From Phenylobacterium hankyongense (GTDB taxonomy: Bacteria > Pseudomonadota > Alphaproteobacteria > Caulobacterales > Caulobacteraceae), in assembly GCF_003254505.1 (NCBI RefSeq), contig NZ_QFYP01000001.1, forward strand, positions 2,836,001-2,900,000: a stretch of 64,000 bases of DNA, in the 5' to 3' direction. Within the stretch, counting starts at the first letter, position 1, and each line of letters opens with the position of its first letter. The notes beneath the pieces were generated by a model, which saw only the letters and a program-made list of their open reading frames with translations, was not told where the DNA came from and searched no databases. The position numbers and the translations under genes were made by a program. Below are positions 17,764 through 26,641 of the stretch, piece by piece.

Positions 17764-18894
17764 CTAGGCCAGCGCCCGGATCGGACGCACGGGGATCAGG
17801 TCGCCCGTCGGCCGCAGCGGCGCACCCGCGAGCACCGCACGCCAGCGGCGTGCAAACGCTTCGGGCGTGAATTGCTGAGCCGCGCGGACCGCGTCGCCGG
17901 GCTTGAAATCGGGAAGCCACTCTTCGAACTGGACCATCGCGGCCTTCAGTCCGACGCGCCGGTCATAGAGGATGCCGGTGACCCGATCCTCGACCGTGTC
18001 GATGATGCCGCCCTCGTTGAGCGCGATGACCGGCCGGCCTGACGCGAGGATCTCAACCGGCACGATCCCGAAGTCCTCCACCCCGGGGAACAGGAGGCCG
18101 CGGCAGCGCGCCATCAGGCGGACCAGTTCCTCGCGCGACACCCGCCCGTGGTACTCGACGCCCTGGCCGGCGAACTGCTCGACGTACTTGCGCTCCGGTC
18201 CGGCGCCCACCACCACAAGGCGTCGGCCGAGGGCGACACAGGCGTCCACCGCGGCCCGCACGTCCTTGTAGGAAACCAGCTGCCCGGCGAACAGATAGTA
18301 GTCCTCGGGCGACTGCGGGGGACCGATATCGTCCTGAGCAACCGGCGGCGGGACCACCGACGCCTCCCGGCGATAATACTTTTGAATGCGCTGCGCCACG
18401 AAGGACGAGTTCGCGACGAATTCGTCGACGCGCATGGAGGAGACCACGTCCTGCTGCCGCAGACCGCCGGTGACGCTGTCGAACAGCGGCCGGACAAGCG
18501 CGGGGAGCTTCTTCCGATACAGGTGGCGTTGATCCCACAGGTAACGCATCGGCGAATGCATGTAGCAGATGTGCCGCGCATTCGGCCTGGGGATCACCCA
18601 TTTCGCCGGGCCGGATTCGCTGCTTACGATCAGGTCGTACGGGTTCATGTCGAGAGCTTCGAGCGCACTGGGCATGAGCGGCATGTACATGGGATAGGCG
18701 GTCTTGGCGTAGGGAAGCCTGTCGATCATGGTCGTGCGGGGACGCTCGCGGCCGTAGAACAGCTCTCCCGTCTGGACTGGATCATAGACGTTCGTGATCA
18801 CGTCGGCTTCGGGATGCAGGGCCATCAGCTGGCGAAGCACCTGTTCGCCACCGCGCATGTTGACCAGCCAGTAGTGGACAAGTGCGGTGCGCAT
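17764..18894 (-). CDS. GT4-family glycosyltransferase
   Basis: GT-B glycosyltransferase of 376 aa. It opens with RTALVHYWLVNMRGGEQVL, the G-G acceptor loop common to WbaZ/mannosyltransferase-like GT4 enzymes. HICYMHSPMRYLWDQ and FVANSSFVAQRIQKYY precede the second Rossmann half. That half has DYYLFAGQLVSYKDVRAAVDA and LLFPGVEDFGIVPVEILASG (EDFGIVPVE = EX7E). The HSPMRYLWD segment resembles mannosyltransferases of the WbaZ/RfbZ group, which is suggestive rather than proof. It lies between the initiating transferase and another GT4 on the same strand. Confidence 0.9.
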   Translation of the reverse strand: MRTALVHYWLVNMRGGEQVLRQLMALHPEADVITNVYDPVQTGELFYGRERPRTTMIDRLPYAKTAYPMYMPLMPSALEALDMNPYDLIVSSESGPAKWVIPRPNARHICYMHSPMRYLWDQRHLYRKKLPALVRPLFDSVTGGLRQQDVVSSMRVDEFVANSSFVAQRIQKYYRREASVVPPPVAQDDIGPPQSPEDYYLFAGQLVSYKDVRAAVDACVALGRRLVVVGAGPERKYVEQFAGQGVEYHGRVSREELVRLMARCRGLLFPGVEDFGIVPVEILASGRPVIALNEGGIIDTVEDRVTGILYDRRVGLKAAMVQFEEWLPDFKPGDAVRAAQQFTPEAFARRWRAVLAGAPLRPTGDLIPVRPIRALA

Positions 18895-18988
18895 CTTGGT
18901 CTAGGCTCCTGCCCCCGCCGGATCGATCCGCGCAGCTACGGGCTCAAAGGTGCAATATGCGCAGTCGAAGCGAACTGCAGGACGAAAG

Positions 18989-19687
18989 TCAGTAAGAGCC
19001 GTTACGACTGACAACAGCGGGAACAGTAGCGAGCAGAACCTTAAGATATAGATGTGGCGATCGCGTCTTCGTATAGAGCACGTCCATCGCCACACGACGC
19101 CTGTAGTCGACATCATTGCGGCCGCTCACTTGCCACAGACCGGTGATGCCCGGGCGAACCTCGCAATAGCGGCTGAACCAGCGCCCGTAGCGGCCGACTT
19201 CGGCGGTGACAATCGGGCGAGGGCCGACCAGGCTCATTTCTCCCGACAAGACGTTGAATAATTGAGGGAACTCGTCGAGACTCGTGACCCGTAGGAACGC
19301 GCCGAGCGGGGTCACGCGCGGATCGCGGCGCAGCTTGTGATCGGCTTCCCATTCGCGCCGGGCCACGGGGTCCCGGGCGAGGAGAGCGGCCAGTCGCGCT
19401 TCCGCGTCGATCTCCATGCTGCGGAATTTCCAGCAGCGGAACGTCCGCCCGCCGCGGCCGAGCCGGCCGTGGCCGAACAGTACAGGGCCGCCGTCCTGCA
19501 CCTTGATCGCCACCGCGATCGCAATCATCAGGGGAGCCATGAAGATCAGCACACCCAGGGCGATCAACAGATCCAGTGCGCGACAAGCATCGAGGCTCAT
19601 CGCTGAAGGGTACAAATCACGGCCGCCGTCGCGCACTTGCGACATGGCCGTCTGGATCTCGATGTCCTTTGTCCCGGAAAGGTACAC
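18989..19687 (-). CDS. Initiating sugar-phosphate transferase (PssY/WbaP C-terminal type)
   Basis: Monotopic phosphoglycosyl transferase (232 aa) that starts polysaccharide assembly by moving a sugar-1-phosphate onto undecaprenyl phosphate. After a short N-terminal tail comes the re-entrant membrane helix (LLIALGVLIFMAPLMIAIAV). Then come the catalytic core KVQDGGPVLFGHGR, FRCWKFRSM, TSLDEFPQLFNVLSGEMSLVGPRP (catalytic Asp-Glu pair) and the C-terminal RPGITGLWQVSGR. It lacks the long multi-helix N-terminus of WbaP, like PssY/PssZ/HfsE-size proteins of Caulobacter. The start is a GTG at 19687; in-frame ATGs 14 and 29 codons later are alternatives. It defines this region as undecaprenyl-dependent. 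Confidence 0.93.
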   Translation of the reverse strand: MYLSGTKDIEIQTAMSQVRDGGRDLYPSAMSLDACRALDLLIALGVLIFMAPLMIAIAVAIKVQDGGPVLFGHGRLGRGGRTFRCWKFRSMEIDAEARLAALLARDPVARREWEADHKLRRDPRVTPLGAFLRVTSLDEFPQLFNVLSGEMSLVGPRPIVTAEVGRYGRWFSRYCEVRPGITGLWQVSGRNDVDYRRRVAMDVLYTKTRSPHLYLKVLLATVPAVVSRNGSY

Positions 19688-19940
19688 GCCCCAACCCCCA
19701 ACCTTCAGCTTTCCTTTACCCTGCCAGGATCGTGCCAGCTAGGCCGTTCGGCGAACGAGTTGTCGAATTTGGCCGGCAAGTCGTTCGGCGCCGCCTTCAG
19801 GGCGCCCTCGCCAGACGGGCGGGAATCAGCTTAGCCAAGAGGCGGGTGAGATCGGGTCCCGAGGCGCCGTTAAGCGTGCCCGGAGACCAATTGTTAGGCC
19901 TCAGCCCATACCGTCGCCTGATCCTTGGGAGGAACTCGGC

Positions 19941-20210
19941 GTGGTCCAACCGTTGAACAGCCCGGACTCGCTCCGCCCGGCGGCCGTTTCGCCGCCTTGG
20001 GAGCCTGTTCGCGACGCGCCCGCGCTTCACGCCGCCGATGAAGCTTCCATCGCCGCCGACAGTCCGGCGCGGCGCCTTCAGGAAAATCTGGAGCGCAGCT
20101 GGGGGGAGGCGCAGCCGCGCTGGTCGGCCCGCCGCACCCTCGGCTTCGTGATCGCCACCAACACCCTGCTGTGGGCCGGCCTGATCTACGGTCTTCGGGC
20201 GCTCATCTAG
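19941..20210 (+). CDS. Small C-terminally anchored membrane protein, unknown function
   Basis: Protein of 89 aa with a disordered, proline- and alanine-rich N-terminal 60 residues, a WGEAQPRWSARRT stretch, and one transmembrane segment at the extreme C-terminus (FVIATNTLLWAGLIYGLRAL), so probably a tail-anchored inner-membrane protein. It is not recognised as a named family. It lies alone on the plus strand between the sugar transferase and the Wzc-like kinase, convergent with the latter with a gap of 35 bases. The 253-base region before it (19688-19940) holds its presumed promoter and that of the leftward transferase. Codon use is normal, which supports a real gene. Confidence 0.6.
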   Translation: MVQPLNSPDSLRPAAVSPPWEPVRDAPALHAADEASIAADSPARRLQENLERSWGEAQPRWSARRTLGFVIATNTLLWAGLIYGLRALI

Positions 20211-20245
20211 GCGGAGCCCACGGGCAGGGCGCTGCCCAACCGAAC

Positions 20246-22489
20246 TCAGCTCACGTAATACTTCTTGTACTCCGCGTAGTAGAAGCCGGGATCCCCGTAG
20301 CCGTACCGGGCCTGCTGCCTCATATCCATCTGCGTCAGCGCCACGCCGCCGAGATGCGCGCCCGTGCCGGCCAGCAGACGGAAGGCCGCCTCGATGGCGT
20401 GCTGCGGCGTCTTGCGCCAGCGGGCAAGGAAGATCACGGCGTCGGCCTTCGGCGCCAGCACGCGGGTGTCGGCGACCGGCAGCACCGGCGCGGTGTCGAG
20501 GATGACCAGGTCATAGCGCGCCCGCAGATCGTCGAGCAGCCGGTCCATGGCTGCCGTGCCGAACACGTCCCGCGGGGTGAAGGTGCTCTTCGCGAGCGGC
20601 AAGATGTGGACACCGGTCGGCTCGTCGACACCGATGGCCTGCTGGAGGGTGGCGTCGCCGCTCAGGACCTCGAGCAGTCCAACGGTCGGCTCCGATTTCA
20701 GCACCCGGTTCACCGTCCGGCGCCGAAGATCGCAGTCCACCACGATGGTGCGCGCGCCTTGCAGGGCAGACGCTCTCCCCAGGCAGATGGAGGTCGTCGT
20801 CTTGCCTTCCCCAGGCAGGGAGGAGGTGACCGCCACGACCTTTACCGGCTCGCCAAGGCGGGCATGGAGGATCGAGGTCTTCAGGTTGCGGAACGCCTCG
20901 GAGAAGGCTGAGAGCGGCTTGGCCACGACGTAGTCGATCGGCTCGATGTCGGCGTCGTCGGCCACGGAGCTGAGCAGCGGGATGGCGCCGAGACAGGAGA
21001 TGTCGAGCCGGCGCTCCACGTCCTCGGCCGTCGCGAGGCCGGCGTCGAGAACCTCGGCGAGTATGACCGCGCCCACGCCGGCGCCGAGCGCCAGCAGCAG
21101 GCCCAGCGCCAGGTTCAGGCCGACCTTCGGCGAGCTCTGTCCCGTCGGGATTTTCGCCTTGGAGACCACCCGGGCGTCCGACTGTTCAATGCCGCCCTGG
21201 GTGCTGGTTTCCTTGTAACGGCTCAGGTAGCTCTCATAGAGGGTGCGCGAGGCGTCGGCCGTGCGCTGCAACTCATTGAGCCGCACCATGGCGCGGTTGT
21301 TGGCTTCGAGGGCGCCCTTGGCGCCACCCAGGCTCCCGCCGATCGCCGCAGCGCGCTGGCGAGAAACCTGCACCTTGGCTTCCAGGTTGGAGATGATCCG
21401 CTGGATTTCCGCCTGAATCTGGCTGTCGATATCGGTCAGCTGACGCTTAGCCTTCAGCATCTCGGGGTGGCGGTCGCCGTAGCGGCCCTGGAGATCGGCG
21501 ACGGTGCGGCTGACTTCGGCCCTCTGACTCCGCAGTTGCTGGATGACCGGCGAACTCAGCGCTTCGCCGACATCGTCCCCGGTCGAGCCGCTGGAAAGCT
21601 GATCGCGTGCTGTCCGGAGGCGGGCGACGTCTTCGGCGACCTGCGCCTGTGCCTGCGTCAGGCCTTGATTGTAGTTCGAGATTTCCGCTTCGGTGAGGCT
21701 GGCGCCCGAGGCGCTGAGCAGGTTGTTGGCGATCTTGTATTGCTGGACCGCGGCGTCGTCGGCCTGCACCTGGCCCCGGAGTTCGGCCAGACGGGCGTTG
21801 AGCCACTGTGTCGCCTGTTGGTTGGCGTCAAACTTGGCTTCCATCTGCTCCAGCAGATAGAGCTCTGCGAACTTGTTCGCGATGACCGCGGCCTTGGCAG
21901 GCAGCGTGGACTCGAAGTTGACGTTGATGATGTAGGTCAAGCCGGCGCGCTTGACCGAGAGGTTGTGCAGCACCGCGTCGACGACCCGCTCGTGCTGCTT
22001 CTGGGCCTCCACGGTATTGGCCCGGGCTGCTTTTGGGGCGCCCTGGCCCAGGATGCCCTTGATGCCGCCGACCACCGCCTTCAGGCCGGTAGGCCTGGCC
22101 ATCAACGGATTGAACTCGGCGTCGTCCTCCAGCTTCAGGGTCTTGACGACGCGTTCCGCCAGTTGGCGCGACCGCAGGACCTCGACTTCGGTGTCGACCA
22201 CGCTGGAGTCCGCGGGAAGGCCAGACAGGACCTCCTCGACGTTGCTGACCTTCTCCTTGCGGGTGTCGAGCATGACGTTGGCCGTCGCCGTATATTTCGG
22301 CGTGGCTTGCAGCGTGAGCAGCACGGTGGCCAGCAGCACGGCCACGGCGACCGCCCCGAACAGCCGAAGGCGCCGCCGGAAGGCGTTCGCCAGGCGGCGC
22401 AGGTCGAGTTGTCTCGCGAAGGTGGACACCAGGGCCCCGGGCCCACCCGCATCAGGATCGCCAGTGGTCATGGGGCTGTGGACGTTCAT
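20246..22489 (-). CDS. Wzc-type polysaccharide co-polymerase / tyrosine autokinase
   Basis: Fused Wzz (PCP-2a) and BY-kinase protein of 747 aa. An N-terminal membrane helix (FGAVAVAVLLATVLL) leads into a large periplasmic coiled-coil domain ending in a GNVR-type region, and a second helix (LALGLLLALGAGVGAVIL) returns to the cytoplasm. The kinase has Walker A in SSLPGEGKTTTS, Walker A' in VVDCDLRR and Walker B in LVILDTAPVLP. The last 20 residues hold seven tyrosines, the autophosphorylation cluster. It would set chain length and couple polymerisation with export through the outer-membrane exporter at 27864. No cognate low-molecular-weight phosphatase gene is visible in the window. Confidence 0.95.
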   Translation of the reverse strand: MNVHSPMTTGDPDAGGPGALVSTFARQLDLRRLANAFRRRLRLFGAVAVAVLLATVLLTLQATPKYTATANVMLDTRKEKVSNVEEVLSGLPADSSVVDTEVEVLRSRQLAERVVKTLKLEDDAEFNPLMARPTGLKAVVGGIKGILGQGAPKAARANTVEAQKQHERVVDAVLHNLSVKRAGLTYIINVNFESTLPAKAAVIANKFAELYLLEQMEAKFDANQQATQWLNARLAELRGQVQADDAAVQQYKIANNLLSASGASLTEAEISNYNQGLTQAQAQVAEDVARLRTARDQLSSGSTGDDVGEALSSPVIQQLRSQRAEVSRTVADLQGRYGDRHPEMLKAKRQLTDIDSQIQAEIQRIISNLEAKVQVSRQRAAAIGGSLGGAKGALEANNRAMVRLNELQRTADASRTLYESYLSRYKETSTQGGIEQSDARVVSKAKIPTGQSSPKVGLNLALGLLLALGAGVGAVILAEVLDAGLATAEDVERRLDISCLGAIPLLSSVADDADIEPIDYVVAKPLSAFSEAFRNLKTSILHARLGEPVKVVAVTSSLPGEGKTTTSICLGRASALQGARTIVVDCDLRRRTVNRVLKSEPTVGLLEVLSGDATLQQAIGVDEPTGVHILPLAKSTFTPRDVFGTAAMDRLLDDLRARYDLVILDTAPVLPVADTRVLAPKADAVIFLARWRKTPQHAIEAAFRLLAGTGAHLGGVALTQMDMRQQARYGYGDPGFYYAEYKKYYVS

Positions 22490-22599
22490 GCCGAATCTCA
22501 GATTCAGGACGCACGCGTGACGTGTGCGTCATTAATACAGACCGCGTTAGCAGCCTTCACAATGGGCGCCACCCCGGGGAGATGGGTAGCGACGATATG

Positions 22600-23910
22600 T
22601 CAGTACTGCAGCGTGAGCGTGGCGCCGACCTTGTCGACGGTGAAGTCGCTCCCGCCGGGCGGCACTATGGCGGCGCCGCGCGAGGTCTGCTCGAAGTGAC
22701 TGTAGCCGACGGTCACGCCAACGCCGCGGTTCAGCAGGTAGGTGGCGTTGATGCCACCGGTGAACCGCCTGTCGGTGCGGTCGATGCCCCGATAGTCGTC
22801 GTTGCCGTAGCCCAGCTGGGCGCCGAGGATCACATTGCGCAACAACTCGTAATCGACCTGCGCGCCGATGTTGGAGGACAGGTAGCCGGAGGATCCGATG
22901 ATTCCGGCATCCTCGATCGTCCGCGAGCCGGTGAAGGTCACCGTGGTGAGCTGGGTGGCGAACCACTCCACCTGCGCGCGCGCGCCCAGGCCGGAGATGT
23001 CGCTGAACGCGGTGTTTTTGAAGCTCTGCTGGAGATAACCGACGCCGATCTCGCCGCGCACCAGGGCCGAAAGCTCGAAGTTGGCGCCGACCAGCGCCTC
23101 AAGACCCTGGGAATCACGGTTCGTGGTCGGTGAGATATCCAGCCGATAATTGCGATCGTTGCCGGCCACCTGCACGAACAGCGCCGTGTCGGGGCTGATG
23201 GCATAATCCGCGCGCGCCGTGACGACGGTCATCAGCCGATCACGGTCCTTCTCCAGCACCGGCGCACCGGTGCTCGTCACGCCGTTCAGGTAGTCGAACT
23301 GGCGCAGATCGAGGCGGCCGGAAACGCGCAGGCGGTTGAACTCGCGCGCGGCCGAGATAAAGGCTGAGCTGGTCTCATATTGGATCGGGTTCTTCGAGTC
23401 CGACGGCGACGAGGCCGACGTCCGCGGCTCCGTCAGTCGTGACCAGTCCACGCCGCCGTTGACCGTCTCGGTACGCAGGATGTCCAGTCGCCCGACGGCG
23501 CCCAGCGAATAGTCAGTGGTGTCCTCGGTGGAGACCTTCGAATAGCGGTTGATCGTCGAGCGGGCATAAGCCTGAAGCGAATGGCGCGACCAGTTTGAGG
23601 TGACGCTCAACTCGGGGACGACGTGCCAGACGGTGTCCGACAGCGGGCTCGCCGCCGTCGCCTTGATGTTGTCGTTGGACTCGACGGTCGTGGCCACCTT
23701 CGGCCAGATCATGAAGGCGCCGGCCCGAATTCCCAGCGCCTCGTAACCCTGGTGCGGTCGCTGCCGGACGCTCACGTTCCGATCCCGCTTGAAATCGGAA
23801 TAGGCGTCGCCGGCGCCAGCGAGCGCCGCCTGTTGCGCTTGCGCCGCGCCACAGTCGGCGGCCAAGGCGATCGCCAATCCGGCGAGAAGGATACGTTTGT
23901 TCGCAGTCAC
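22600..23910 (-). CDS. Outer-membrane beta-barrel protein of the exopolysaccharide locus
   Basis: Exported protein of 436 aa. A signal peptide ends near CGAAQAQQ, and the rest is alternating polar/hydrophobic beta strands of the beta-barrel porin 2 type that often accompanies Wza/Wzc genes. Strands such as NIGAQVDYELLRNVILGAQLGYG and the terminal VDKVGATLTLQY, ending in an aromatic residue, suit BAM insertion. It probably assists export or anchoring of the polysaccharide at the outer membrane. It lies 110 bases upstream of the Wzc-like gene on the same strand. The start is a GTG at 23910. No lipobox is seen. Confidence 0.82.
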   Translation of the reverse strand: MTANKRILLAGLAIALAADCGAAQAQQAALAGAGDAYSDFKRDRNVSVRQRPHQGYEALGIRAGAFMIWPKVATTVESNDNIKATAASPLSDTVWHVVPELSVTSNWSRHSLQAYARSTINRYSKVSTEDTTDYSLGAVGRLDILRTETVNGGVDWSRLTEPRTSASSPSDSKNPIQYETSSAFISAAREFNRLRVSGRLDLRQFDYLNGVTSTGAPVLEKDRDRLMTVVTARADYAISPDTALFVQVAGNDRNYRLDISPTTNRDSQGLEALVGANFELSALVRGEIGVGYLQQSFKNTAFSDISGLGARAQVEWFATQLTTVTFTGSRTIEDAGIIGSSGYLSSNIGAQVDYELLRNVILGAQLGYGNDDYRGIDRTDRRFTGGINATYLLNRGVGVTVGYSHFEQTSRGAAIVPPGGSDFTVDKVGATLTLQY

Positions 23911-24005
23911 GATGATGCCCTATCGGGACGCAGCCGTCGGCGCCCCGCGAACGACTGCAGTCCTCTCTATGTTAGTGAAACTGGCGGCGCGGACGCCGCA
24001 TGCCG

Positions 24006-24527
24006 CTATCGGTGCGTTCCGGGGTTTCCGGCGCCGCCGGGGCCGCTATTCGGCGGACCGCCGTTGTTGCCGTTGCCGTTGTTGCCGTAGTTGGCGCTAT
24101 TGCCGTTGTTGCCGTTGCGCGAATTGCCAACGGAGCCGGTGGCCGTCGCGCTCAGGGCTGCAGAAACGATCGTCGCCTGAGCCTTGAACGCCAGAGCGAC
24201 GGAATTGGCCGCCGTCGAATTGGCCGCCAAGAAAGAGGAAAGCGAGGTTTGCGCCAGGGTCAGAGCCGCCTGGGCGATCTGCGGGTCGGCGCCGTCGATC
24301 GCATTGGCGATGGCGTTGGCGACATTCGCCTCGACGGTCTCCGGCGTCGAGTTCTGCACGGCCTGCTCCACGGCCGCGGTGATTGCGGCCGCCAGGGCTG
24401 CAGCCTGTTGGGCCGGGCTCAGGGCTTGGGCCGTGGCCACTGCCGGAACCGCGACCACGCTCCCGACAACGGTCGTCGCCGCGAAGGCCCGCGCCAAGGC
24501 GCCGATCGAAATTGACTTGAGGCTCAT
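24006..24527 (-). CDS. Exported Ala-rich protein with Gly/Asn-repeat tail, unknown function
   Basis: Small secreted protein of 173 aa. A signal peptide (ALARAFAATTVVGSVVAVP..AQA) is followed by a strongly alanine-rich helical region (AQQAAALAAAITAAVEQAV and similar, about residues 35-125). The tail of about 40 residues is made of GN/NGN repeats (NSRNGNNGN, YGNNGNGNNG) and proline-glycine turns. The ATG at 24527 is preceded by GGGGGAG, so this start was chosen over the longer frame from 24584. It sits inside the leftward exopolysaccharide operon between the beta-barrel and the ligase-associated gene. Low-complexity GN tails occur in matrix, amyloid and adhesive proteins; whether this is such a protein is inference. 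I do not recognise a named family. Confidence 0.65.
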   Translation of the reverse strand: MSLKSISIGALARAFAATTVVGSVVAVPAVATAQALSPAQQAAALAAAITAAVEQAVQNSTPETVEANVANAIANAIDGADPQIAQAALTLAQTSLSSFLAANSTAANSVALAFKAQATIVSAALSATATGSVGNSRNGNNGNSANYGNNGNGNNGGPPNSGPGGAGNPGTHR

Positions 24528-24663
24528 CGCTCCCCCACCAGATAACATGCTCGGCCAGAGCGCCGTGGCCACCGTAGGCCACAACGGCGCCGCTTTCTCA
24601 AGCCGTTTTTAGCAACTGTTTAGTAATAGGTGTGCGCGCTGAGCAGATTTGGGCGCCTGGTGC

Positions 24664-25245
24664 TCATTTCGTCACGCCCGCCTCAAGTCGATTCAACCAT
24701 AGGGCGGCGGACAGTCGGCCTGCAGGGTTTCGGATCGTCGCGGCCATTTGCCTCAACTCACTACGCTTGTCCCCATTCATCCCCAGGGCGAACGCCTCGT
24801 TTCGAACATTCGCGCGTAGGTTGTGAGACAGCATCTGCGAGTTCTCGAGTGCGAACCTCACCCGCCACAGGCCGACGTCCGGATCGACGGCCACCAGCTC
24901 GTAGGACCGGCTGAGCAGGGCGCCGCCGGCCGGGGTCAGGCCGCGGTGTTCAAGAGCGTCCACATAGGCCAGGCGCAGCCAGGCGCTGGTGTCGTAGGGG
25001 AATTGTTCGATCGCGCTGCGGCTCAGGCTGGCGGCTTGCCGGCGATCGGCGGGCGAGGGCTCCGCGGACGCCAGCAGGATCTCCGCGCGCCGGTCGTACC
25101 CGGCGGCGAGCCGCAGCAGCGTCGCCGATCCCATCCGCGCCGCCCCGCCGGCGTTGAGGGCGATCAAGGCGAGAAGCGACAGGACGAAGGTGACGACCGC
25201 CAGCGCGCCAGCGCCGCCGGTCCAAAGGGCCTTGGCGCGGGTCAT
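24664..25245 (-). CDS. Membrane-anchored protein coupled to the O-antigen ligase-type gene
   Basis: Protein of 193 aa with one N-terminal membrane helix (ALAVVTFVLSLLALIAL) and a periplasmic helical domain (RRAEILLASAEPSPADRRQAA, LRLAYVDALEHRGLTPAG, and so on) that reads like TPR-type helical hairpins. Its ATG at 25245 overlaps the stop of the O-antigen ligase-family gene (ATGA), so the two are translationally coupled and probably act together. The open frame extends to 25497, but those codons are a shadow of the ligase gene. No named function was recognised; a partner for the Wzy/ligase protein or for repeat-unit handling is the best guess. Confidence 0.75.
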   Translation of the reverse strand: MTRAKALWTGGAGALAVVTFVLSLLALIALNAGGAARMGSATLLRLAAGYDRRAEILLASAEPSPADRRQAASLSRSAIEQFPYDTSAWLRLAYVDALEHRGLTPAGGALLSRSYELVAVDPDVGLWRVRFALENSQMLSHNLRANVRNEAFALGMNGDKRSELRQMAATIRNPAGRLSAALWLNRLEAGVTK

Positions 25246-26624
25246 CGACGGGAGCTCCCCTGCGACAGGCTGAACTGCAGGCCCAGGAGCCAGGCCCAGA
25301 GCGCGGCGACCGAGGGCACTTCCAGCCCGAAGTCCGTGGCCCCGTGCAAAAGGAAGACCGCGTCGATGGCGAGAAGCCCCGCCAGCAGGCCGGTCATCCG
25401 GCTGCGGCGCAGGGCGCCCCGCAAGACGGTGACGACGACCACCGCAATACACAGGAACATGGGCGCAGCGCCCGCCAGGCCGGCCTCCTCCAGCCATTGG
25501 AGATAGACGTTGAGGATTGCCTTGATGTTCCAGAGCAGCTCGTAGTTGGAGTGGCTGATCAGCGTCTTGTTGACCGTCTCAGCCGCGCCCAGGCCGTAGC
25601 CGAACAGCGGGGAATCCAGGAAGGCCCGCCAGTGGAAATCCCAAATGGCGGTGCGCACGATTCCGGCCTCGTGGCTCTGGAACAGGCGATCGACCAGTCC
25701 TTCGCCCGCCATGGTGACGACCGCAATCAGGGCCGCCAGGCCGACCAGGGCGGCTCCGAGGGCGCGCGAGGGTTTCAGGCTGCCCGTCGCCAGCTGGACC
25801 AGGATGAACACGACCAGACCGCCCAGCAGCGCCATCATCGCGCCGCGGGAAGCCGAGGCGAGCAGGCAGACCGCGAAGGTCAGCGTGGTGGTGGCGAGCG
25901 GCAGGATTCGGGTCAGGTCACCGCGGCGCATTCCGCCGCGCAACTGGCGGACCAACTCGGTGACGCTGAGCAGCAGCAGGACCGCGAACACGGTGCCGGC
26001 CGTATTCGGGTTGAGGAAGTGGGCCTCGAGGCGGCGGCCCTGGGTCTGGTAGATGCTCCCGGTCGCCGAGGCCAGGAACGCCCAGAGGCCAAAGACCAGT
26101 CCGCCGACAATCATCAGCCGCACGGCGTAGCGGGCGCGTTCATCCCGCGCCCCGGTGGCCGCGCCCACCGCGAACATGCAGGCAAGTCCCAGGAGCTGGA
26201 TGATCGCCACCAAGGTCGTCGACTTGTCGATGGTGGAGGCCCCGGGGGGAAGGCCCACATAGGCCCATACGGGATGCGGCCCCCCGGGGATCCACGGCGT
26301 CAGCGTCCAGAGCGCCACGCCGATCACGGCCGCGAACAGCAGGGCCGGGAGCCCTAGCCCCCTCAGGCGCAGCAGGTCGTCACGCAGCCGCGGCTGGATC
26401 AGCACCGCGCCCAACAGCAGGGCGGCGGCCATGCCCATGACCAGGGCCACGTCGCTGATCAAGGCGCCATAGATCCAGTGGGCCACGTAGATCAGGGCGA
26501 CGCCGCATGTCGGCAGCCAGGCGTCCTTGGGCGGCGGCCACAGGCGCGTGTGTTGCGCCGGCAAGCCGCGGCGCGCGCCTTGGCGACTTGCCTCCGATAC
26601 CTGTGCCACCCGGTCCGCCCCCAA
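25242..26624 (-). CDS. O-antigen ligase/polymerase family protein (Wzy_C)
   Basis: Polytopic inner-membrane protein of 460 aa. The Wzy_C-type region is clear: the second large periplasmic loop includes AHFLNPNTAGTVFAV, SASRGAMMALLGG and FLDSPLFGYGLGAAETV, with the conserved N.N..G and G.G.G elements, before a final group of helices. It polymerises or ligates lipid-linked polysaccharide. The TTG at 26624 opens the frame; a GTG six codons in is an alternative. It precedes the coupled helical membrane protein and follows the BTLCP protease by 17 bases, so they form one leftward operon. It is the second Wzy/WaaL-type protein in the region, so the two may act on different products or steps. Confidence 0.88.
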   Translation of the reverse strand: MGADRVAQVSEASRQGARRGLPAQHTRLWPPPKDAWLPTCGVALIYVAHWIYGALISDVALVMGMAAALLLGAVLIQPRLRDDLLRLRGLGLPALLFAAVIGVALWTLTPWIPGGPHPVWAYVGLPPGASTIDKSTTLVAIIQLLGLACMFAVGAATGARDERARYAVRLMIVGGLVFGLWAFLASATGSIYQTQGRRLEAHFLNPNTAGTVFAVLLLLSVTELVRQLRGGMRRGDLTRILPLATTTLTFAVCLLASASRGAMMALLGGLVVFILVQLATGSLKPSRALGAALVGLAALIAVVTMAGEGLVDRLFQSHEAGIVRTAIWDFHWRAFLDSPLFGYGLGAAETVNKTLISHSNYELLWNIKAILNVYLQWLEEAGLAGAAPMFLCIAVVVVTVLRGALRRSRMTGLLAGLLAIDAVFLLHGATDFGLEVPSVAALWAWLLGLQFSLSQGSSRR

Positions 26625-26641
26625 CTCGGGCGGAAGAGAGC

